A DNA stretch of 64,000 nucleotides, taken from Pseudomonas oryzihabitans (GTDB lineage: Bacteria; Pseudomonadota; Gammaproteobacteria; Pseudomonadales; Pseudomonadaceae). Shown here in pieces: positions 28,020-39,701 of the stretch (positions within the stretch are counted from its first letter, which is position 1; the number at the start of each line of letters is the position of its first letter). The stretch spans positions 1,082,001 through 1,146,000 of the forward strand of contig NZ_CP021645.1 in NCBI RefSeq assembly GCF_006384975.1. Direction: 5' to 3'. Under the pieces are notes generated by a model that saw only the letters and a list, made by a program, of their open reading frames with translations, was not told the DNA's origin and did not search any database. The translations under genes and the position numbers were made by a program.

Positions 28020-29207
28020 ATGGATGCTGCAACCCGCCGGCTGACCCCGCTGGCCGATACCTCTCCTGCCGCCGTGGTGGCAGGCTTCGTCGCCATGCTG
28101 GTGGGCTATACCAGTTCCCTGGTGCTGATGTTCCAGGCCGGTCAGAACGCCGGCCTCAGCACCGGGCAGATTTCTTCCTGGATCTGGGCGCTATCCATCG
28201 GCATGGCCTTGACCACCATAGGTCTCTCGCTGAAATACCGCACCCCCATCGTCATCGCCTGGTCTACGCCGGGCGCGGCGCTGCTGGTGACCAGCCTGCC
28301 CTCGGTGCCCTACAGCGACGCCATCGGCGCCTTCATCATCTCCGCCGCCCTGCTCGCCCTCTGCGGCCTCACCGGCAGCGTCGATCGCCTGCTGCGCCGG
28401 GTACCGCCGGCGCTGGCCGCGGCCCTGCTCGCGGGTATCCTGTTTCGTATCGGCGTCGAAATCTGCATCGCCACCCAACACCAGACCGCCCTGGTGCTGG
28501 GCATGGCCCTGGCCTACCTGGTGGCCAAGCGGCTATTGCCGCGCTATTGCGTGCTGATCGCCCTGGTCTTCGGGCTGCTGTTGGCCGCCCTGTCGGGACT
28601 GCTGGATTTCCGCCAGTTGCGGCTGGAGCTGGCCGTGCCGGTCTGGACCACCCCGACCTTCTCCCTGGCGGCCACCATCGGCATCGCCGTCCCCTTGTTC
28701 GTGGTGGCCATGGCCTCGCAGAACATGCCGGGCATCGCCGTCTTGCGCTCGGATGGCTACTCGGTACCGGCCTCTCCGCTGATCGCCACCACGGGGCTCA
28801 CCTCCCTGCTGCTGGCACCCTTCGGCTCCCATGGCATCAACCTGGCGGCCATCAGTGCGGCGATCTGTACTGGTCCCCAGGCCCATGAAGACGCGAGCAA
28901 ACGCTATACGGCGGCGGTCTGGTGCGGCCTCTTCTACGGCATCGCCGGGCTGTTCGGCGCCACCCTGGCCGCACTGTTCACCGCTCTGCCGAGCGAGCTG
29001 GTGATCTCGGTCGCCGCCCTGGCGCTATTGGGCTCGATCATGAACGGCCTGCATGGCGCCCTGGCCGAGCCCAGCCAGCGAGAACCGGCGCTGATTACCT
29101 TCCTGGTGACAGCGTCCGGGCTGACCCTGCTGGGTATCGGCTCCGCCTTCTGGGGGTTGGTGGCCGGTGTTGTGGCCAGCGTGATCCTGACCGCCCGCCG
29201 CCGTTAG
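28020..29207 (+). CDS. BenE family transporter (YdcO-like)
   Basis: 395 aa with about twelve hydrophobic segments. Matches the benzoate/H+ symporter family: GYTSSLVLMFQAGQNAGLSTGQISSWIWALSIGMA, TPIVIAWSTPGAALL, MASQNMPGIAVLRSDGY and APFGSHGINLAAISAAICTGP. No benzoate-degradation genes are nearby, so benzoate itself is unproven; this may be the YdcO-type branch of unknown substrate. Confidence 0.88.
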   Translation: MDAATRRLTPLADTSPAAVVAGFVAMLVGYTSSLVLMFQAGQNAGLSTGQISSWIWALSIGMALTTIGLSLKYRTPIVIAWSTPGAALLVTSLPSVPYSDAIGAFIISAALLALCGLTGSVDRLLRRVPPALAAALLAGILFRIGVEICIATQHQTALVLGMALAYLVAKRLLPRYCVLIALVFGLLLAALSGLLDFRQLRLELAVPVWTTPTFSLAATIGIAVPLFVVAMASQNMPGIAVLRSDGYSVPASPLIATTGLTSLLLAPFGSHGINLAAISAAICTGPQAHEDASKRYTAAVWCGLFYGIAGLFGATLAALFTALPSELVISVAALALLGSIMNGLHGALAEPSQREPALITFLVTASGLTLLGIGSAFWGLVAGVVASVILTARRR

Positions 29208-29263
29208 GAAACGACTGGGCTCCTGGCCGGTCGGAACTGGATCGTTCCCCACAGGAGATCACC

Positions 29264-30265
29264 ATGTCCCGTACCAATCGCCAGTTCCTGCTCGCCAAGC
29301 GCCCGTCCGGCGAACCCACCGCCGAGACCTTCGAGCGCGTCGAGCGGCCGGTCGGCGAGCCCGGCGCCGGCCAGGTGCTGATCAAGAACCTCTACCTGTC
29401 CCTCGACCCGGCCATGCGCGGCTGGATGAACGAAGGCAAGTCCTACATCAAGCCCATCGGCCTCGGTGAGGTCATCCGCGCTCTGGGCGTGGGCGAGGTG
29501 ATCGCCTCCAACCATCCGGATTTCCAGCCGGGGGATACCGTCAACGGCATGCTCGGCATCCAGGACTACTACCTGGGCGAGCCCCAGGGTTGCTACAAGG
29601 TCGATCCGAGCAAGGCCAGCCTGCCGCAGTATCTTTCCGTACTGGGCATGACCGGCCTGACCGCCTACTTCGGCCTGCTCGACGTGGGCCAACCCAAGGC
29701 TGGCGAAACCCTGGTGGTATCGGGCGCGGCGGGTGCCGTGGGCAGCATGGTCGGCCAGATCGGCAAGCTGCAGGCCTGCCACGTGGTGGGTATCGCCGGT
29801 GGCGCGGAAAAATGCCGCTACCTGATCGAGGAGCTGGGCTTCGACGCCGCCATCGACTACAAGGCCGAACCTGACCTCGCGGCGGCCCTGCGCCGGGAAT
29901 GCCCGAATGGCATCGATATCTACTTCGACAACGTTGGCGGTCCGACCCTGGACGCCGTCCTGGCGCAGATCAACTTCCGCGCCCGCGTGGTGCTCTGCGG
30001 CGCCATCAGCCAGTACAACAGCGACAAGGTCCAGGGGCCGCAGAACTACCTGGCCCTGCTCAGCAACCGCGCCCGTATGGAAGGCTTCATCGTGCTGGAT
30101 CACGCCGCCCGCTACGCCGAAGGCCAGCAGCAATTGGCGATCTGGCTGGCGGACGGCCAGCTCAAGTCCCGCGAGCACGTAGTGGAAGGCCTGGATACCT
30201 TTCCCCAGACCCTGATGAAACTGTTCTCGGGAGAGAACTTCGGCAAGTTGGTACTCAAGGTCTAG
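29264..30265 (+). CDS. NADP-dependent oxidoreductase, zinc-independent MDR family (CurA-like)
   Basis: 333 aa medium-chain reductase of the leukotriene B4 dehydrogenase/curcumin reductase type. Seen: NLYLSLDPAMRGWMN near residues 42-56, GMTGLTAYFGLLDVGQPKAGET, the nucleotide-binding VSGAAGAVGSMVGQIGKL, and YFDNVGGPTLDAVL. No zinc-ligand motif is present. Reduces the C=C bond of an enone or enal; the physiological substrate is unknown. ATG 29264 follows AGGAG. Confidence 0.88.
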   Translation: MSRTNRQFLLAKRPSGEPTAETFERVERPVGEPGAGQVLIKNLYLSLDPAMRGWMNEGKSYIKPIGLGEVIRALGVGEVIASNHPDFQPGDTVNGMLGIQDYYLGEPQGCYKVDPSKASLPQYLSVLGMTGLTAYFGLLDVGQPKAGETLVVSGAAGAVGSMVGQIGKLQACHVVGIAGGAEKCRYLIEELGFDAAIDYKAEPDLAAALRRECPNGIDIYFDNVGGPTLDAVLAQINFRARVVLCGAISQYNSDKVQGPQNYLALLSNRARMEGFIVLDHAARYAEGQQQLAIWLADGQLKSREHVVEGLDTFPQTLMKLFSGENFGKLVLKV

Positions 30266-30438
30266 CCGAGCGGCGGAAAATCGTCGCGGGCCGGCAAGGA
30301 ATTTCCGCTCGCCTGCGGCAATCGCGTCAACTATCCAGCGGCAATTGGCCATTACTTATCTAAGTCGTTGATTTTTAATAAATATACAAATTGGCACACT
30401 TCTCGCTACATCGGGACTATTGGCCAAGGAGAACAGGC

Positions 30439-31362
30439 ATGGTCCCGCCCTCATCCAACACCTTCGACCTCGATCACGCTCGCCAGCAACGTAATGCGAG
30501 CCAGGCTCCCCTCACTCGCGAAAGCGATCCGGAGGTGCTCGGCGCCCTGCGCCACCGCCTGACGACCATCCTGCAGTCGTCTTTGGACTTGGAACGGGTG
30601 CTGCAGCTTTTCCAGCAGGAGGTCAGTGCACTGGTGGAACTGCCAGGTCTCGCCTATCGCAATCCGCGCGAAGACATAGACATAGGTCTCGGGCTGGACG
30701 CGGGACATCAGGTGCACTACCACCTGAGCCACGGCGATATCCGCCTGGGCAATCTGACCCTCTACCGCAGCCAGCGCTTTCAGGAAAGCGAACTCATAGC
30801 GCTGGAATTCCTGCTCGGTAGCCTGATGTTTCCGCTGCGCAACGCCCTGCTCTATCGCGAGGCGCTCACCAATGCCTTGCGCGACGCCCTGACCGGGGTA
30901 GGCAACCGCAATGCCCTGGACCGGGCGCTGACGCGCGAACTGGAGCTGGCCCGCCGCACCCAGCAGCCGTTGTCGCTGCTGATGCTGGACCTGGATCATT
31001 TCAAACGTATCAACGACCGTTTCGGCCACAGCGTGGGCGACGACGTGCTCAGGCAGACCGCCTGTACCATCGGCGATTGCTTGAGGGGCATGGACATGGT
31101 GTTCCGCTTCGGCGGCGAAGAGTTCTGCGTGCTGTTGTCGGCCACCTCGCACGAAGCGGCCCACACGGTGGCCGAACGCTTGAGAAAGGCCGTCGAGGCC
31201 CAGGCCAGCACCGAGGGTGCCATCCCGCTATCGGTCACCCTGAGCATCGGCCTGGCGACCCTGCGCGAGGTGGAATCGCCGCGCTGCCTGTTGCAGCGCG
31301 CGGATCGCGCCCTGTATCAGGCCAAGGCCGGCGGCCGCAATCGCCTCTGCAGCCTGGCCTGA
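30439..31362 (+). CDS. Diguanylate cyclase (GGDEF domain)
   Basis: 307 aa. The N-terminal about 130 residues are a GAF-like region without recognised ligand residues (VLQLFQQEVSALVELPGLAYRN, LGNLTLYRSQRFQESELIALEFLLG). A C-terminal GGDEF domain has DALTGVGNRNALDRAL, LLMLDLDHFKRINDRFGH and the active RFGGEEFCVLL; it should make cyclic di-GMP. No RxxD inhibitory site was seen before GGEEF. ATG 30439 follows AAGGAG by 7 bases. Monocistronic. Confidence 0.9.
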   Translation: MVPPSSNTFDLDHARQQRNASQAPLTRESDPEVLGALRHRLTTILQSSLDLERVLQLFQQEVSALVELPGLAYRNPREDIDIGLGLDAGHQVHYHLSHGDIRLGNLTLYRSQRFQESELIALEFLLGSLMFPLRNALLYREALTNALRDALTGVGNRNALDRALTRELELARRTQQPLSLLMLDLDHFKRINDRFGHSVGDDVLRQTACTIGDCLRGMDMVFRFGGEEFCVLLSATSHEAAHTVAERLRKAVEAQASTEGAIPLSVTLSIGLATLREVESPRCLLQRADRALYQAKAGGRNRLCSLA

Positions 31363-31391
31363 AAGTCGCCTGCGCTCAGGCGACCTTGCTA

Positions 31392-32438
31392 TCAGCGGCG
31401 ACCGCCCTTGCCGGTACCACCACCGCTCGGCCCCCGACGTGGCGCGATGCCGGGTGCAGTCTGCCCCTTGCTCACCGGCTTCTTGCGACCGACTTCGTTC
31501 GGACGCTCGGCCACGGCCGAACCCTGGGTCTTGCTGCTCTTGTTCCGCGAGCCCCGGCCCGCATCGATCGGCCGCGCGGTCTTGCGCTGTTGCCGCTCGA
31601 GCTTCTCCTTGGTCTTGCCGCCCATGGCGGGCAAGGCTACCGGCGGCAAACCGACTTCACCGGCGAGGATGTCCACCTCCGCCTGGTTCATCTCGCGCCA
31701 CCGCCCCACCGGCAGATCGCTGGTCATGAACACCGGCCCGAAGCGTACCCGCTTCAAGCGGCTCACCAGCAAACCCTGGGACTCCCACAGCCTGCGCACT
31801 TCGCGGTTGCGGCCTTCCATCACCACGCAATGGAACCAGTGGTTGAAGCCGTCGCCTTCGGGCGCCTGCTGGACGTCGGTGAAGCGTGCCGGACCGTCTT
31901 CGAGGATCACCCCGTTCTTCAGACGCAGCAGCATCTCTTCGGTGACCTCGCCGCGGACCCGCACCGCGTACTCACGGTCCATCTGGTAGGACGGGTGCAT
32001 CAACCGGTTGGCCAGTTCGCCGTCGGTGGTGAATAGCAGCAGCCCGGTGGTGTTGATGTCCAGGCGACCGACGTTGATCCAGCGGCCCTGCTTGGGCTTG
32101 GGCAACCGATCGAACACCGTCGGACGACCCTCGGGATCGTCCCGGGTGCAGATCTCGCCCTCGGGCTTGTTGTAGATCAGCACGCGACGCACGACTTCCT
32201 CGGCCTGGTCGCGTTTGAGCAGGCGACCGTCGACCGCGATGGCATCGTTGGGCATCACCCGCAGGCCCAGGGTGGCGACCACCCCGTTGACCTTGATACG
32301 GCCTTCACCGATCCAGGCTTCGACGTCGCGGCGCGAGCCGACGCCCAGGCGTGACAGGACCTTCTGCAGCTTTTCACCGGCAGGAGCCGGAGCAGTTTCG
32401 GCGAGGGGATCGTGGGCGTGGGTTTTATCTTGGGTCAT
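31392..32438 (-). CDS. rluB: 23S rRNA pseudouridine(2605) synthase
   Basis: 348 aa. N-terminal S4 domain ([31 protein letters not shown], residues 22-52) and a RsuA-type catalytic domain with the nucleophile Asp in [28 protein letters not shown], followed by [15 protein letters not shown]. The C-terminus is a long basic, low-complexity tail ([18 protein letters not shown] to the [10 protein letters not shown] end), common in pseudomonad RluB. ATG 32436-32438 follows GGAGG. In many bacteria rluB lies near scpAB; here scpA is 23 kb away. Confidence 0.92.
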   Translation of the reverse strand: MTQDKTHAHDPLAETAPAPAGEKLQKVLSRLGVGSRRDVEAWIGEGRIKVNGVVATLGLRVMPNDAIAVDGRLLKRDQAEEVVRRVLIYNKPEGEICTRDDPEGRPTVFDRLPKPKQGRWINVGRLDINTTGLLLFTTDGELANRLMHPSYQMDREYAVRVRGEVTEEMLLRLKNGVILEDGPARFTDVQQAPEGDGFNHWFHCVVMEGRNREVRRLWESQGLLVSRLKRVRFGPVFMTSDLPVGRWREMNQAEVDILAGEVGLPPVALPAMGGKTKEKLERQQRKTARPIDAGRGSRNKSSKTQGSAVAERPNEVGRKKPVSKGQTAPGIAPRRGPSGGGTGKGGRR

Positions 32439-32540
32439 CTGGCACCTCCCGGTGTAGTGGACGACAGCAGCGCCACGGAATGGGCGCCAGGAAATGAACG
32501 AGGGGCGCATGATAGCGCCCCTCGGTCCGCCAGCCTAGTA

Positions 32541-32703
32541 AGTGTGGTGTCTCAGAAGTTGACTGCACAATTTTGGCGGCGCTTCTTCGACCCTGGCGGC
32601 GTTGCCACTTCTCGCCATAGCCCTGCTATGACTCGGCGCGGCGCCTGGCCAGAATCAAAGAATCACTCGCCAATTCTTGCGCGAACTTCTGAGGCACCAC
32701 ACT
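32541..32703. repeat. Foldback intergenic repeat, copy F (third family)
   Basis: AGTGTGGTGTCTCAGAAGTT (from 32541) is mirrored by AACTTCTGAGGCACCACACT (to 32703) with one mismatch; the match continues inward (ACAATTTTGGCG against CGCCAATTCTTG). The centre has CATAG-CCCTG-CTATG. It lies between eda and rluB, starting 27 bp after the eda stop on the eda strand. No ORF. Confidence 0.75.
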
Positions 32704-32729
32704 AGCCTGGCGGGTGACGGATGGCCGCA

Positions 32730-33374
32730 TCAGTCCAACGCGGCCAGGGCCTCGCGGCACAGCTGCTCGACGCGGTTCCAGTCCTTGGCCTTCACCACGT
32801 CGCCGGGCAACATCCAGCTGCCGCCCACACAGAGCAGGTTGGGCTGCTGGAAGTAGTTCTTCACGTTGCCCGGATTCACCCCGCCCGTGGGGCAGAACTT
32901 GAGCTCGGCGAAGGGGCCGGCAAAGGCCTTGAGCGCATCCACGCCACCGTAGACGTTGGCGGGAAACAGCTTGAAGCGGCGATAGCCCAGGCGGTAGGCC
33001 TGCATGATCTCCGACGGCGTGGCGATCCCCGGCAGCAGCGGTATGGGTGCGGACACCCCGGCCTGGAGGATTTCCTCGGTAGTGCCCGGCGTGACGATGA
33101 ACTGCGCTCCCGCCTCGACGGCAGCGTCGAACATCCGCACATCCAGCACGGTGCCGACACCGACGTCCAGATTCGGGCGTTCCTTGCGCAGCAACCGTAC
33201 CGCATCCAGCCCGTGGACCGATCTCAGGGTGATCTCCAGCGCAGTGAGGCCACCAGCCGCCATGGCATCGGCGAACGGCAACACATCGGCCGGGTCGTTG
33301 ATCACGATCACCGGCAGGATCCGGGCACGGGCGCACAGGGCATCTAGGGTCGCGATCTTGTTCTGCATATCCAC
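32730..33374 (-). CDS. eda: 2-dehydro-3-deoxy-6-phosphogluconate (KDPG) aldolase
   Basis: Last step of the Entner-Doudoroff pathway: KDPG to pyruvate and glyceraldehyde 3-phosphate. 214 aa, class I aldolase. Seen: ILPVIVINDPADVLPFADAM, LEITLRSVHG with the catalytic Glu, TPGTTEEILQAG and the Schiff-base Lys in YRRFKLFPANVYGG. The start GTG 33372-33374 is 7 bases after AGGAG; an ATG two codons later is too far from it. Third gene of zwf-pgl-eda. edd is not in the window. Confidence 0.94.
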   Translation of the reverse strand: MDMQNKIATLDALCARARILPVIVINDPADVLPFADAMAAGGLTALEITLRSVHGLDAVRLLRKERPNLDVGVGTVLDVRMFDAAVEAGAQFIVTPGTTEEILQAGVSAPIPLLPGIATPSEIMQAYRLGYRRFKLFPANVYGGVDALKAFAGPFAELKFCPTGGVNPGNVKNYFQQPNLLCVGGSWMLPGDVVKAKDWNRVEQLCREALAALD

Positions 33375-33388
33375 AAACTAACTCCTCG

Positions 33389-34085
33389 TCACGGGCACCA
33401 GTAGACGACCAGGGGTTCACGCAGGAACGCCTTGATCGGAGTGGCCAGCTCATCGCCCTCGGCCAGTGCGGTTTCCAGTACCTGACGCTTGCCCGCGCCC
33501 TGGATGGCGAGGATCTGCTGCCGCGCACGACTCAGGTAGGCGCGGCTCAGGGTAATGCGGGTCTGGGGTGCGGAAGGCGCTACGCCTGGAAAGCTCAATC
33601 GCTCGCTGGCGGGGTCGAGGGCCTCTTCCAGGCCGGGGCTGCCCGGGAACAGCGAGGCGGTATGGGCGTCATCGCCCATACCCAGCACCAGCACGTCGGG
33701 CGTACCCAGGGCATCGCCCAGGCGCGCCTCGGTCAGCGCCATACCCTCTTCGGGAGTCGCCGCCGGGCTGTACAGATCGATGAAGCGTGCAGCCGCAGCC
33801 GCGCCCTGGAACAGGTGCTTGCGCAGCAGGCCGGCATTGCTGTCGGGATGGTCGACGGGTACCCAGCGCTCGTCCGCCAGGGTCACCGTCACCTTGGCCC
33901 AGTCCAGCTCGGCCTGGGCCAGGCGCTCCAGGAAGGGCACCGGGCTGCGCCCGCCGGACACGATCAGCAAGGCCTCGCCACGGGCTGCCAGGGCCTCGCG
34001 CAGCGCCGTGGTGACCGTCTCGGCCAGGGCCGCGGCATGGGCCTCGCGGTCGGCTAGTTCGCGCAGGGTCACGCCCTGCCCCAGG

Positions 34086-34099
<14 letters not shown>
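33389..34099 (-). CDS. pgl: 6-phosphogluconolactonase
   Basis: Hydrolyses 6-phosphogluconolactone between Zwf and the ED/pentose phosphate branches. 236 aa, glucosamine-isomerase-like fold. Seen: [17 protein letters not shown] near residues 46-62, [44 protein letters not shown] and the closing [11 protein letters not shown]. Its start overlaps zwf by 14 bases, and eda begins 14 bp after its stop. Confidence 0.94.
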
Positions 34100-35555
<1,456 letters not shown>

Positions 35556-35719
35556 AAATATTCGTTCTTTTACTTAAAGTTTGAGATATTCCGGCGCCAT
35601 GATAGGGGAGCCGGGCCGATTCGCGTAGTCTTTATATTAAAAAATACGGTCCAGGGGTCAGCCCGGCCCAAACCTTTTATAGCCTTAGGATAGAGGCACA
35701 ACAACCACTAGGAGTTCTC
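35556..35719. promoter_or_regulatory. zwf-hexR divergent control region
   Basis: 164 bp with an AT-rich block (TAGTCTTTATATTAAAAAATAC at about 35627-35648) in otherwise GC-rich DNA, where both promoters should lie. HexR is known in Pseudomonas to bind the zwf promoter; a clean TTGT-N8-ACAA box is not visible to me, so the exact operator is left open. Confidence 0.4.
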
Positions 35720-36589
35720 ATGGATCGTGCCAGCACCCTGCTGCAAACCATCCAGACCCGTATCGGCGAACTCAACCGTGCGGAACGCAAGGTCGCCGAG
35801 GTCATCCTGCAGAATCCCCGGCAGGCCACGCGCTACACCATCGCGGCCCTGGCCCAGGCGGCGCAGGTCAGCGAACCCACGGTCAATCGCTTCTGCCGCT
35901 CCCTGGGCGTGAGTGGCTATCCAGAGATGAAGATCCAGCTGGCGCAGAGCATCGCCAGCGGTGCGGTCTACGTGAGCCAGGCGGTGGCGGCCAATGACGA
36001 ACCCGAAGCCTACGCCGAGAAGATCTTCAGCAGCACCATCGCCTCCCTCGACAGCGCTCGCCAGCGGCTGGACGCCAAGGTGGTGGATCGGGCGGTCGAC
36101 CTGATGATTCAGGCCCGGCAGATCCATTTCTTCGGCCTGGGTGCCTCGGCACCGGTAGCCCTGGATGCCCAGCACAAGTTCTTCCGCTTCAACATGGCGG
36201 TGTCGGCGCATTCGGACGTGCTGATGCAGCGGATGCTGGCGTCCATCGCCCAGACCGGCGAGCTGTTCGTGATCATTTCCTACACGGGTCGCACCCGCGA
36301 GCTGGTGGACGTGGCCAAGGTGGCACGGGACAACGGCGCCTCGGTACTCGGCCTGACCGCCAGCAACACGCCGCTGGCCAAGGTCTGCACCCTGAGTCTG
36401 GACATCCCGCTGCCGGAAGACACCGACATCTACATGCCCATGACCTCGCGGATCATCCAGCTCACCGTACTGGACATCCTGGCCACCGGGGTGACGCTCA
36501 AGCGCGGCGTGGATTTCCAGCCGCACCTGCGCAAGGTCAAGGAAAGCCTGGTGGCGACGCGTTACCCCTCGGAGCCCGACCAGGGCTAA
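35720..36589 (+). CDS. hexR: HexR, RpiR-family regulator of glucose metabolism
   Basis: 289 aa. N-terminal RpiR helix-turn-helix ([43 protein letters not shown], about residues 20-62) and a C-terminal SIS sugar-phosphate domain ([51 protein letters not shown]). It should sense KDPG and repress zwf-pgl-eda. TAGGAG precedes ATG 35720. Ends just before repeat B. Confidence 0.94.
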   Translation: MDRASTLLQTIQTRIGELNRAERKVAEVILQNPRQATRYTIAALAQAAQVSEPTVNRFCRSLGVSGYPEMKIQLAQSIASGAVYVSQAVAANDEPEAYAEKIFSSTIASLDSARQRLDAKVVDRAVDLMIQARQIHFFGLGASAPVALDAQHKFFRFNMAVSAHSDVLMQRMLASIAQTGELFVIISYTGRTRELVDVAKVARDNGASVLGLTASNTPLAKVCTLSLDIPLPEDTDIYMPMTSRIIQLTVLDILATGVTLKRGVDFQPHLRKVKESLVATRYPSEPDQG

Positions 36590-36609
36590 TGGCGCCCTGC
36601 CCGATGTGC

Positions 36610-36751
36610 AAAACGTGCTTACGATCTCGCGAGCTAGAGCCAAACAAGGCGAAAGCGCCTGAGGAAGCGGAGTTTACATATAGTAAATGAGCATTCCGAA
36701 GGCGATTTCAACGCAGTTTGGCCGACGCGCAGCAGATCGTAAGCAGGTTTT
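36610..36751. repeat. Foldback intergenic repeat, copy B
   Basis: Terminal inverted repeats of 18 bp with one mismatch: AAAACGTGCTTACGATCT (36610-36627) and AGATCGTAAGCAGGTTTT (36734-36751). A second inverted pair (GCCAAAC/GTTTGGC) lies inside. The centre (about 36655-36707) is shared with copy A; the flanks on both sides of the centre are shared with copy C. It lies between convergent genes, and its last base is the first base of the AI-2E gene's stop triplet (36751-36753). Confidence 0.82.
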
Positions 36752-37800
36752 TAGATATCGTCGCGGTGGCTGAACAAATCCCAGGTCGACATGAACAGCG
36801 CGGCGATCAACGGACCGATCACGAAGCCGTTGAGACCGAACAGCGACATGCCGCCGATGGTGGAGATCAGCACCACATAGTCGGGCATCTTGGTGTCCTT
36901 GCCGACCAGGATCGGGCGCAGCAGGTTGTCCACCAGGCCGATCACCACCACGGCGAAGACGATCAGGATCACGCCCTTGAGCACCGAACCGGTGGCCAGG
37001 AAGTAGATCGCCACCGGTACCCAGATGAGCGCCGAGCCGACCGCGGGCAGTAGCGAGAGGAAGGCCATCAAAGTGCCCCAGAGCACCGCCCCCTGCACGC
37101 CCAGCACCCCGAGAATGAAGCCCCCCAGGGCACCCTGCACCACGGCGACGATGATGTTGCCCTTCACCGTGGCCCGTACCACCGCAGTGAACTTGGCCAT
37201 CAGGCTGCGCTTATGCATGTCGCTCAGCGGTATGGCCTTGCGGATCAGCGCCACCAGTTGGGAGCCATCGCGCAACAGGAAGAACAGCAGGTAGAGCATC
37301 ACGCCGAAGCCGATGAGGAACTGGAAGGTTCCCTGGCCGAAGCTGAAGGCCTGGGTGGCGACGAACTGACTGCCCTGCATGGCGCCTTCGGAGAGCTTCT
37401 GGCGGATGCCTTCCAGGTCACCGGCACCGAAGCGCTCCAGCACGCTGCGCACCGAGTCCGGCAGCGCGCCCCAGACCTGCTGGTAGTACTGGCCGAAATT
37501 GAGCTGACCACTACTGATCTGCTGATAGAGCAGCGCGCCTTCCTGCACCAGGGAGATGGCGATGAACACCACCGGCAGGATGACGATGAGCAGGATCACG
37601 AACAGGGTACAGAGCGCGCCGAGGTTACGGCGGTTGTTGAAACGCCTGACGAACCAGCGCTGCAACGGTGCGAAGAGGATGGCGAGGATCGCCCCCCAGA
37701 ACACCGCGCCCAGGAAGGGCGTGAGGATCCAGACGAAGGCGAGCGAGACCACCACCAGCAGGATCAGGAACGTCTTGTTTTCCAGCCGAGCGCTTTTCAT
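36751..37800 (-). CDS. AI-2E family (PerM/YdiK-like) transporter
   Basis: 349-aa inner-membrane protein with about eight hydrophobic segments and the family's characteristic middle domain (LSEGAMQGSQFVATQAFSFGQGTFQFLIGFGVMLYLLFFLLRDG) and C-terminal PILVGKDTKMPDYVVLISTIGGMSLFGLNGFVIGPLIAALF. Members export AI-2 or exchange sodium/protons; the substrate cannot be assigned here. ATG 37798-37800. Its stop codon borders repeat B. Confidence 0.88.
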   Translation of the reverse strand: MKSARLENKTFLILLVVVSLAFVWILTPFLGAVFWGAILAILFAPLQRWFVRRFNNRRNLGALCTLFVILLIVILPVVFIAISLVQEGALLYQQISSGQLNFGQYYQQVWGALPDSVRSVLERFGAGDLEGIRQKLSEGAMQGSQFVATQAFSFGQGTFQFLIGFGVMLYLLFFLLRDGSQLVALIRKAIPLSDMHKRSLMAKFTAVVRATVKGNIIVAVVQGALGGFILGVLGVQGAVLWGTLMAFLSLLPAVGSALIWVPVAIYFLATGSVLKGVILIVFAVVVIGLVDNLLRPILVGKDTKMPDYVVLISTIGGMSLFGLNGFVIGPLIAALFMSTWDLFSHRDDI

Positions 37801-37924
37801 TGGCTTTTCGTGATTCCAAACAAGGAGGACAGGCCTTGCTTAGAGCCTCGGAAGCCGTGGGGTTCCCGTGAGCGCCCCAACTCGACCTTGAGAGGCACGC
37901 CAGAGAAGCCCGGCGCGCCTTGCA

Positions 37925-39601
37925 TCATACACGGAACTGACGCACCAACCCGTCCAGTCGCTTGCCCAGGCCAACCATGCCAGCGGTACTTTGCGCGCCC
38001 TGCTGGGCACCCTGGGCCATGCTGTCGACGGCCCCGGCAATGGTATGGACGCTGCGATTGATCTCTTCGGCCACGGCGGTCTGCTCCTCGGCCGCACTGG
38101 CGATCTGGCTATTCATGGCATTGATGGTCGTGATCAGTTCACTGATCGATGCCAGAGCAGTACCCGCCTGCTCGGCTTGGGCAGTGGTGGCTTCGCCCAG
38201 GTTGCTGGAGCGCTCCATGGCGCCCACGGCGCGGCTGGTAGCCTGCTGCAACCGATCGATCATGCCCTGGATTTCCTGGGTACTCTGCTGAGTCCGGCTG
38301 GCCAGCGCCCGGACTTCGTCGGCGACCACGGCGAAGCCACGCCCGGCCTCACCCGCGCGGGCGGCCTCGATGGCGGCGTTGAGCGCCAACAGGTTGGTCT
38401 GCTCGGCGATGGCGCGGATCACGTCGAGTACGCCGACGATAGCGCCCACATCCTGCTTGAGCCCATCGAGGGATACGCCGCTCTGGCGAACCTCTTCCAC
38501 CAGTTCGTGAATACGGATGACGCTGGCCGTGACCACCTGATGCGCGGCATCGCCCTGCTCTTCGGCCGCACGGGTCGCCTCGGAAGCCTGCTGGGCGCTA
38601 CTGGCGACCTCCTGGGCGGCGGAGGACATCTGGTTGATGGCGGTGGCGACCTGATCGGTTTCGCTGCGCTGGCGCTGCATGGCCTGATCGGTTCGCTCAG
38701 CCTGGCCAGCCACTTCGTTGAGCAGGCCGGTGAGTTGGTGGGTGATATCGACCACCTGGGCGATGGTGCCCTGGATCTTGTCGACGAAGCGGTTGAAGGA
38801 GACGGCGAGCTGGCTGAATTCGTCCCGCCCGGTGACCGGCAGGCGCCGGGTCAGATCGCCTTCCCCATCGGCGATGTCGTCGAGGTTGGCGCGGATCTGC
38901 AACAGCGGGCGCAGGGTACGGCGGGCGAAGACCTGGGCGATGACGCCGATCACCAGCAGCAGGGCCAGGGCCACGCCGAGGGTCAGCCAGAGTTGCGCAC
39001 GGGTGCGCTGATCGACCTGCTCGGCCACCGCGGCGACCTGGGCATCTATACCGTCCAGGTTCACCGCCGAACCGATCACCAGATCCCATTTCGGCAGGTA
39101 GTCGGTGTAGGCGAGCTTGGGCACCAGGACGTCCTTGTTCCCAGGCAGCGAGGAACTGTAGCGACTGAAGTGCGAGCCATCCTTGCCCACCCGCACCAGC
39201 TCCTGGTTGAGATAGACGCCGTTGGGATCGCGATTGTCCTTGAAGCTCTTGCCGATGCCGGCCGGGTCGTTGCCTTTGAAGAGTCGCACGACGTTGGAGT
39301 CGTAGCCGAAGAGGTAGCCGTCCTGGCCGTAGACGATGGAGGACAGCAAGCGGATGGCTTGGTCGCGCGCCGCGGTATCGCCCGGCGCCGAAGCGTCGTA
39401 GAGCGGTTTGATCACGGTCATGGCGATCTGTACGTTGTCCTGTAGACCGGCCTTGCTACGCGCCATGAGGCGCTCGCGGACATCCTGGACGTCCTGGATG
39501 GCCTGACGGTGCAGGATCCAATAGGAGAGACAGCTCAGAATCAGGGTGAATAGGCAAACTGGAATAATCGCCAGGGCGGTGACTTTGAGCTTGAGGCTCA
39601 T
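37925..39601 (-). CDS. Methyl-accepting chemotaxis protein with Cache sensor
   Basis: 558 aa. TM1 ([23 protein letters not shown]), a periplasmic single-Cache domain ([45 protein letters not shown]), TM2 ([23 protein letters not shown]), a HAMP domain, and a cytoplasmic signalling domain with the conserved hairpin tip [41 protein letters not shown]. Binds CheA/CheW; the ligand is unknown (such Cache domains often take small organic acids). ATG 39599-39601 has GGAG 9 bases upstream. No other chemotaxis genes nearby. Confidence 0.92.
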   Translation of the reverse strand: MSLKLKVTALAIIPVCLFTLILSCLSYWILHRQAIQDVQDVRERLMARSKAGLQDNVQIAMTVIKPLYDASAPGDTAARDQAIRLLSSIVYGQDGYLFGYDSNVVRLFKGNDPAGIGKSFKDNRDPNGVYLNQELVRVGKDGSHFSRYSSSLPGNKDVLVPKLAYTDYLPKWDLVIGSAVNLDGIDAQVAAVAEQVDQRTRAQLWLTLGVALALLLVIGVIAQVFARRTLRPLLQIRANLDDIADGEGDLTRRLPVTGRDEFSQLAVSFNRFVDKIQGTIAQVVDITHQLTGLLNEVAGQAERTDQAMQRQRSETDQVATAINQMSSAAQEVASSAQQASEATRAAEEQGDAAHQVVTASVIRIHELVEEVRQSGVSLDGLKQDVGAIVGVLDVIRAIAEQTNLLALNAAIEAARAGEAGRGFAVVADEVRALASRTQQSTQEIQGMIDRLQQATSRAVGAMERSSNLGEATTAQAEQAGTALASISELITTINAMNSQIASAAEEQTAVAEEINRSVHTIAGAVDSMAQGAQQGAQSTAGMVGLGKRLDGLVRQFRV

Positions 39602-39701
39602 GCAGGAAATCTCCAAAGAGCTGGATCAGGGCCCGCATGATCGGCCGCTTTCGAGAAAACTTGAAGTCAAAAATGTGGCGATGGGTAAATGACGCGGGAA
39701 C

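Noticed and set aside
35556..35719. A specific HexR operator in the zwf-hexR gap
   Set aside because: The AT-rich block only weakly resembles published HexR patterns; I could not place a convincing palindrome.
37991..39445. Plus-strand open frame of about 484 codons opposite the chemoreceptor gene
   Set aside because: Antisense shadow; the minus strand has TM, Cache, HAMP and signalling-tip motifs.
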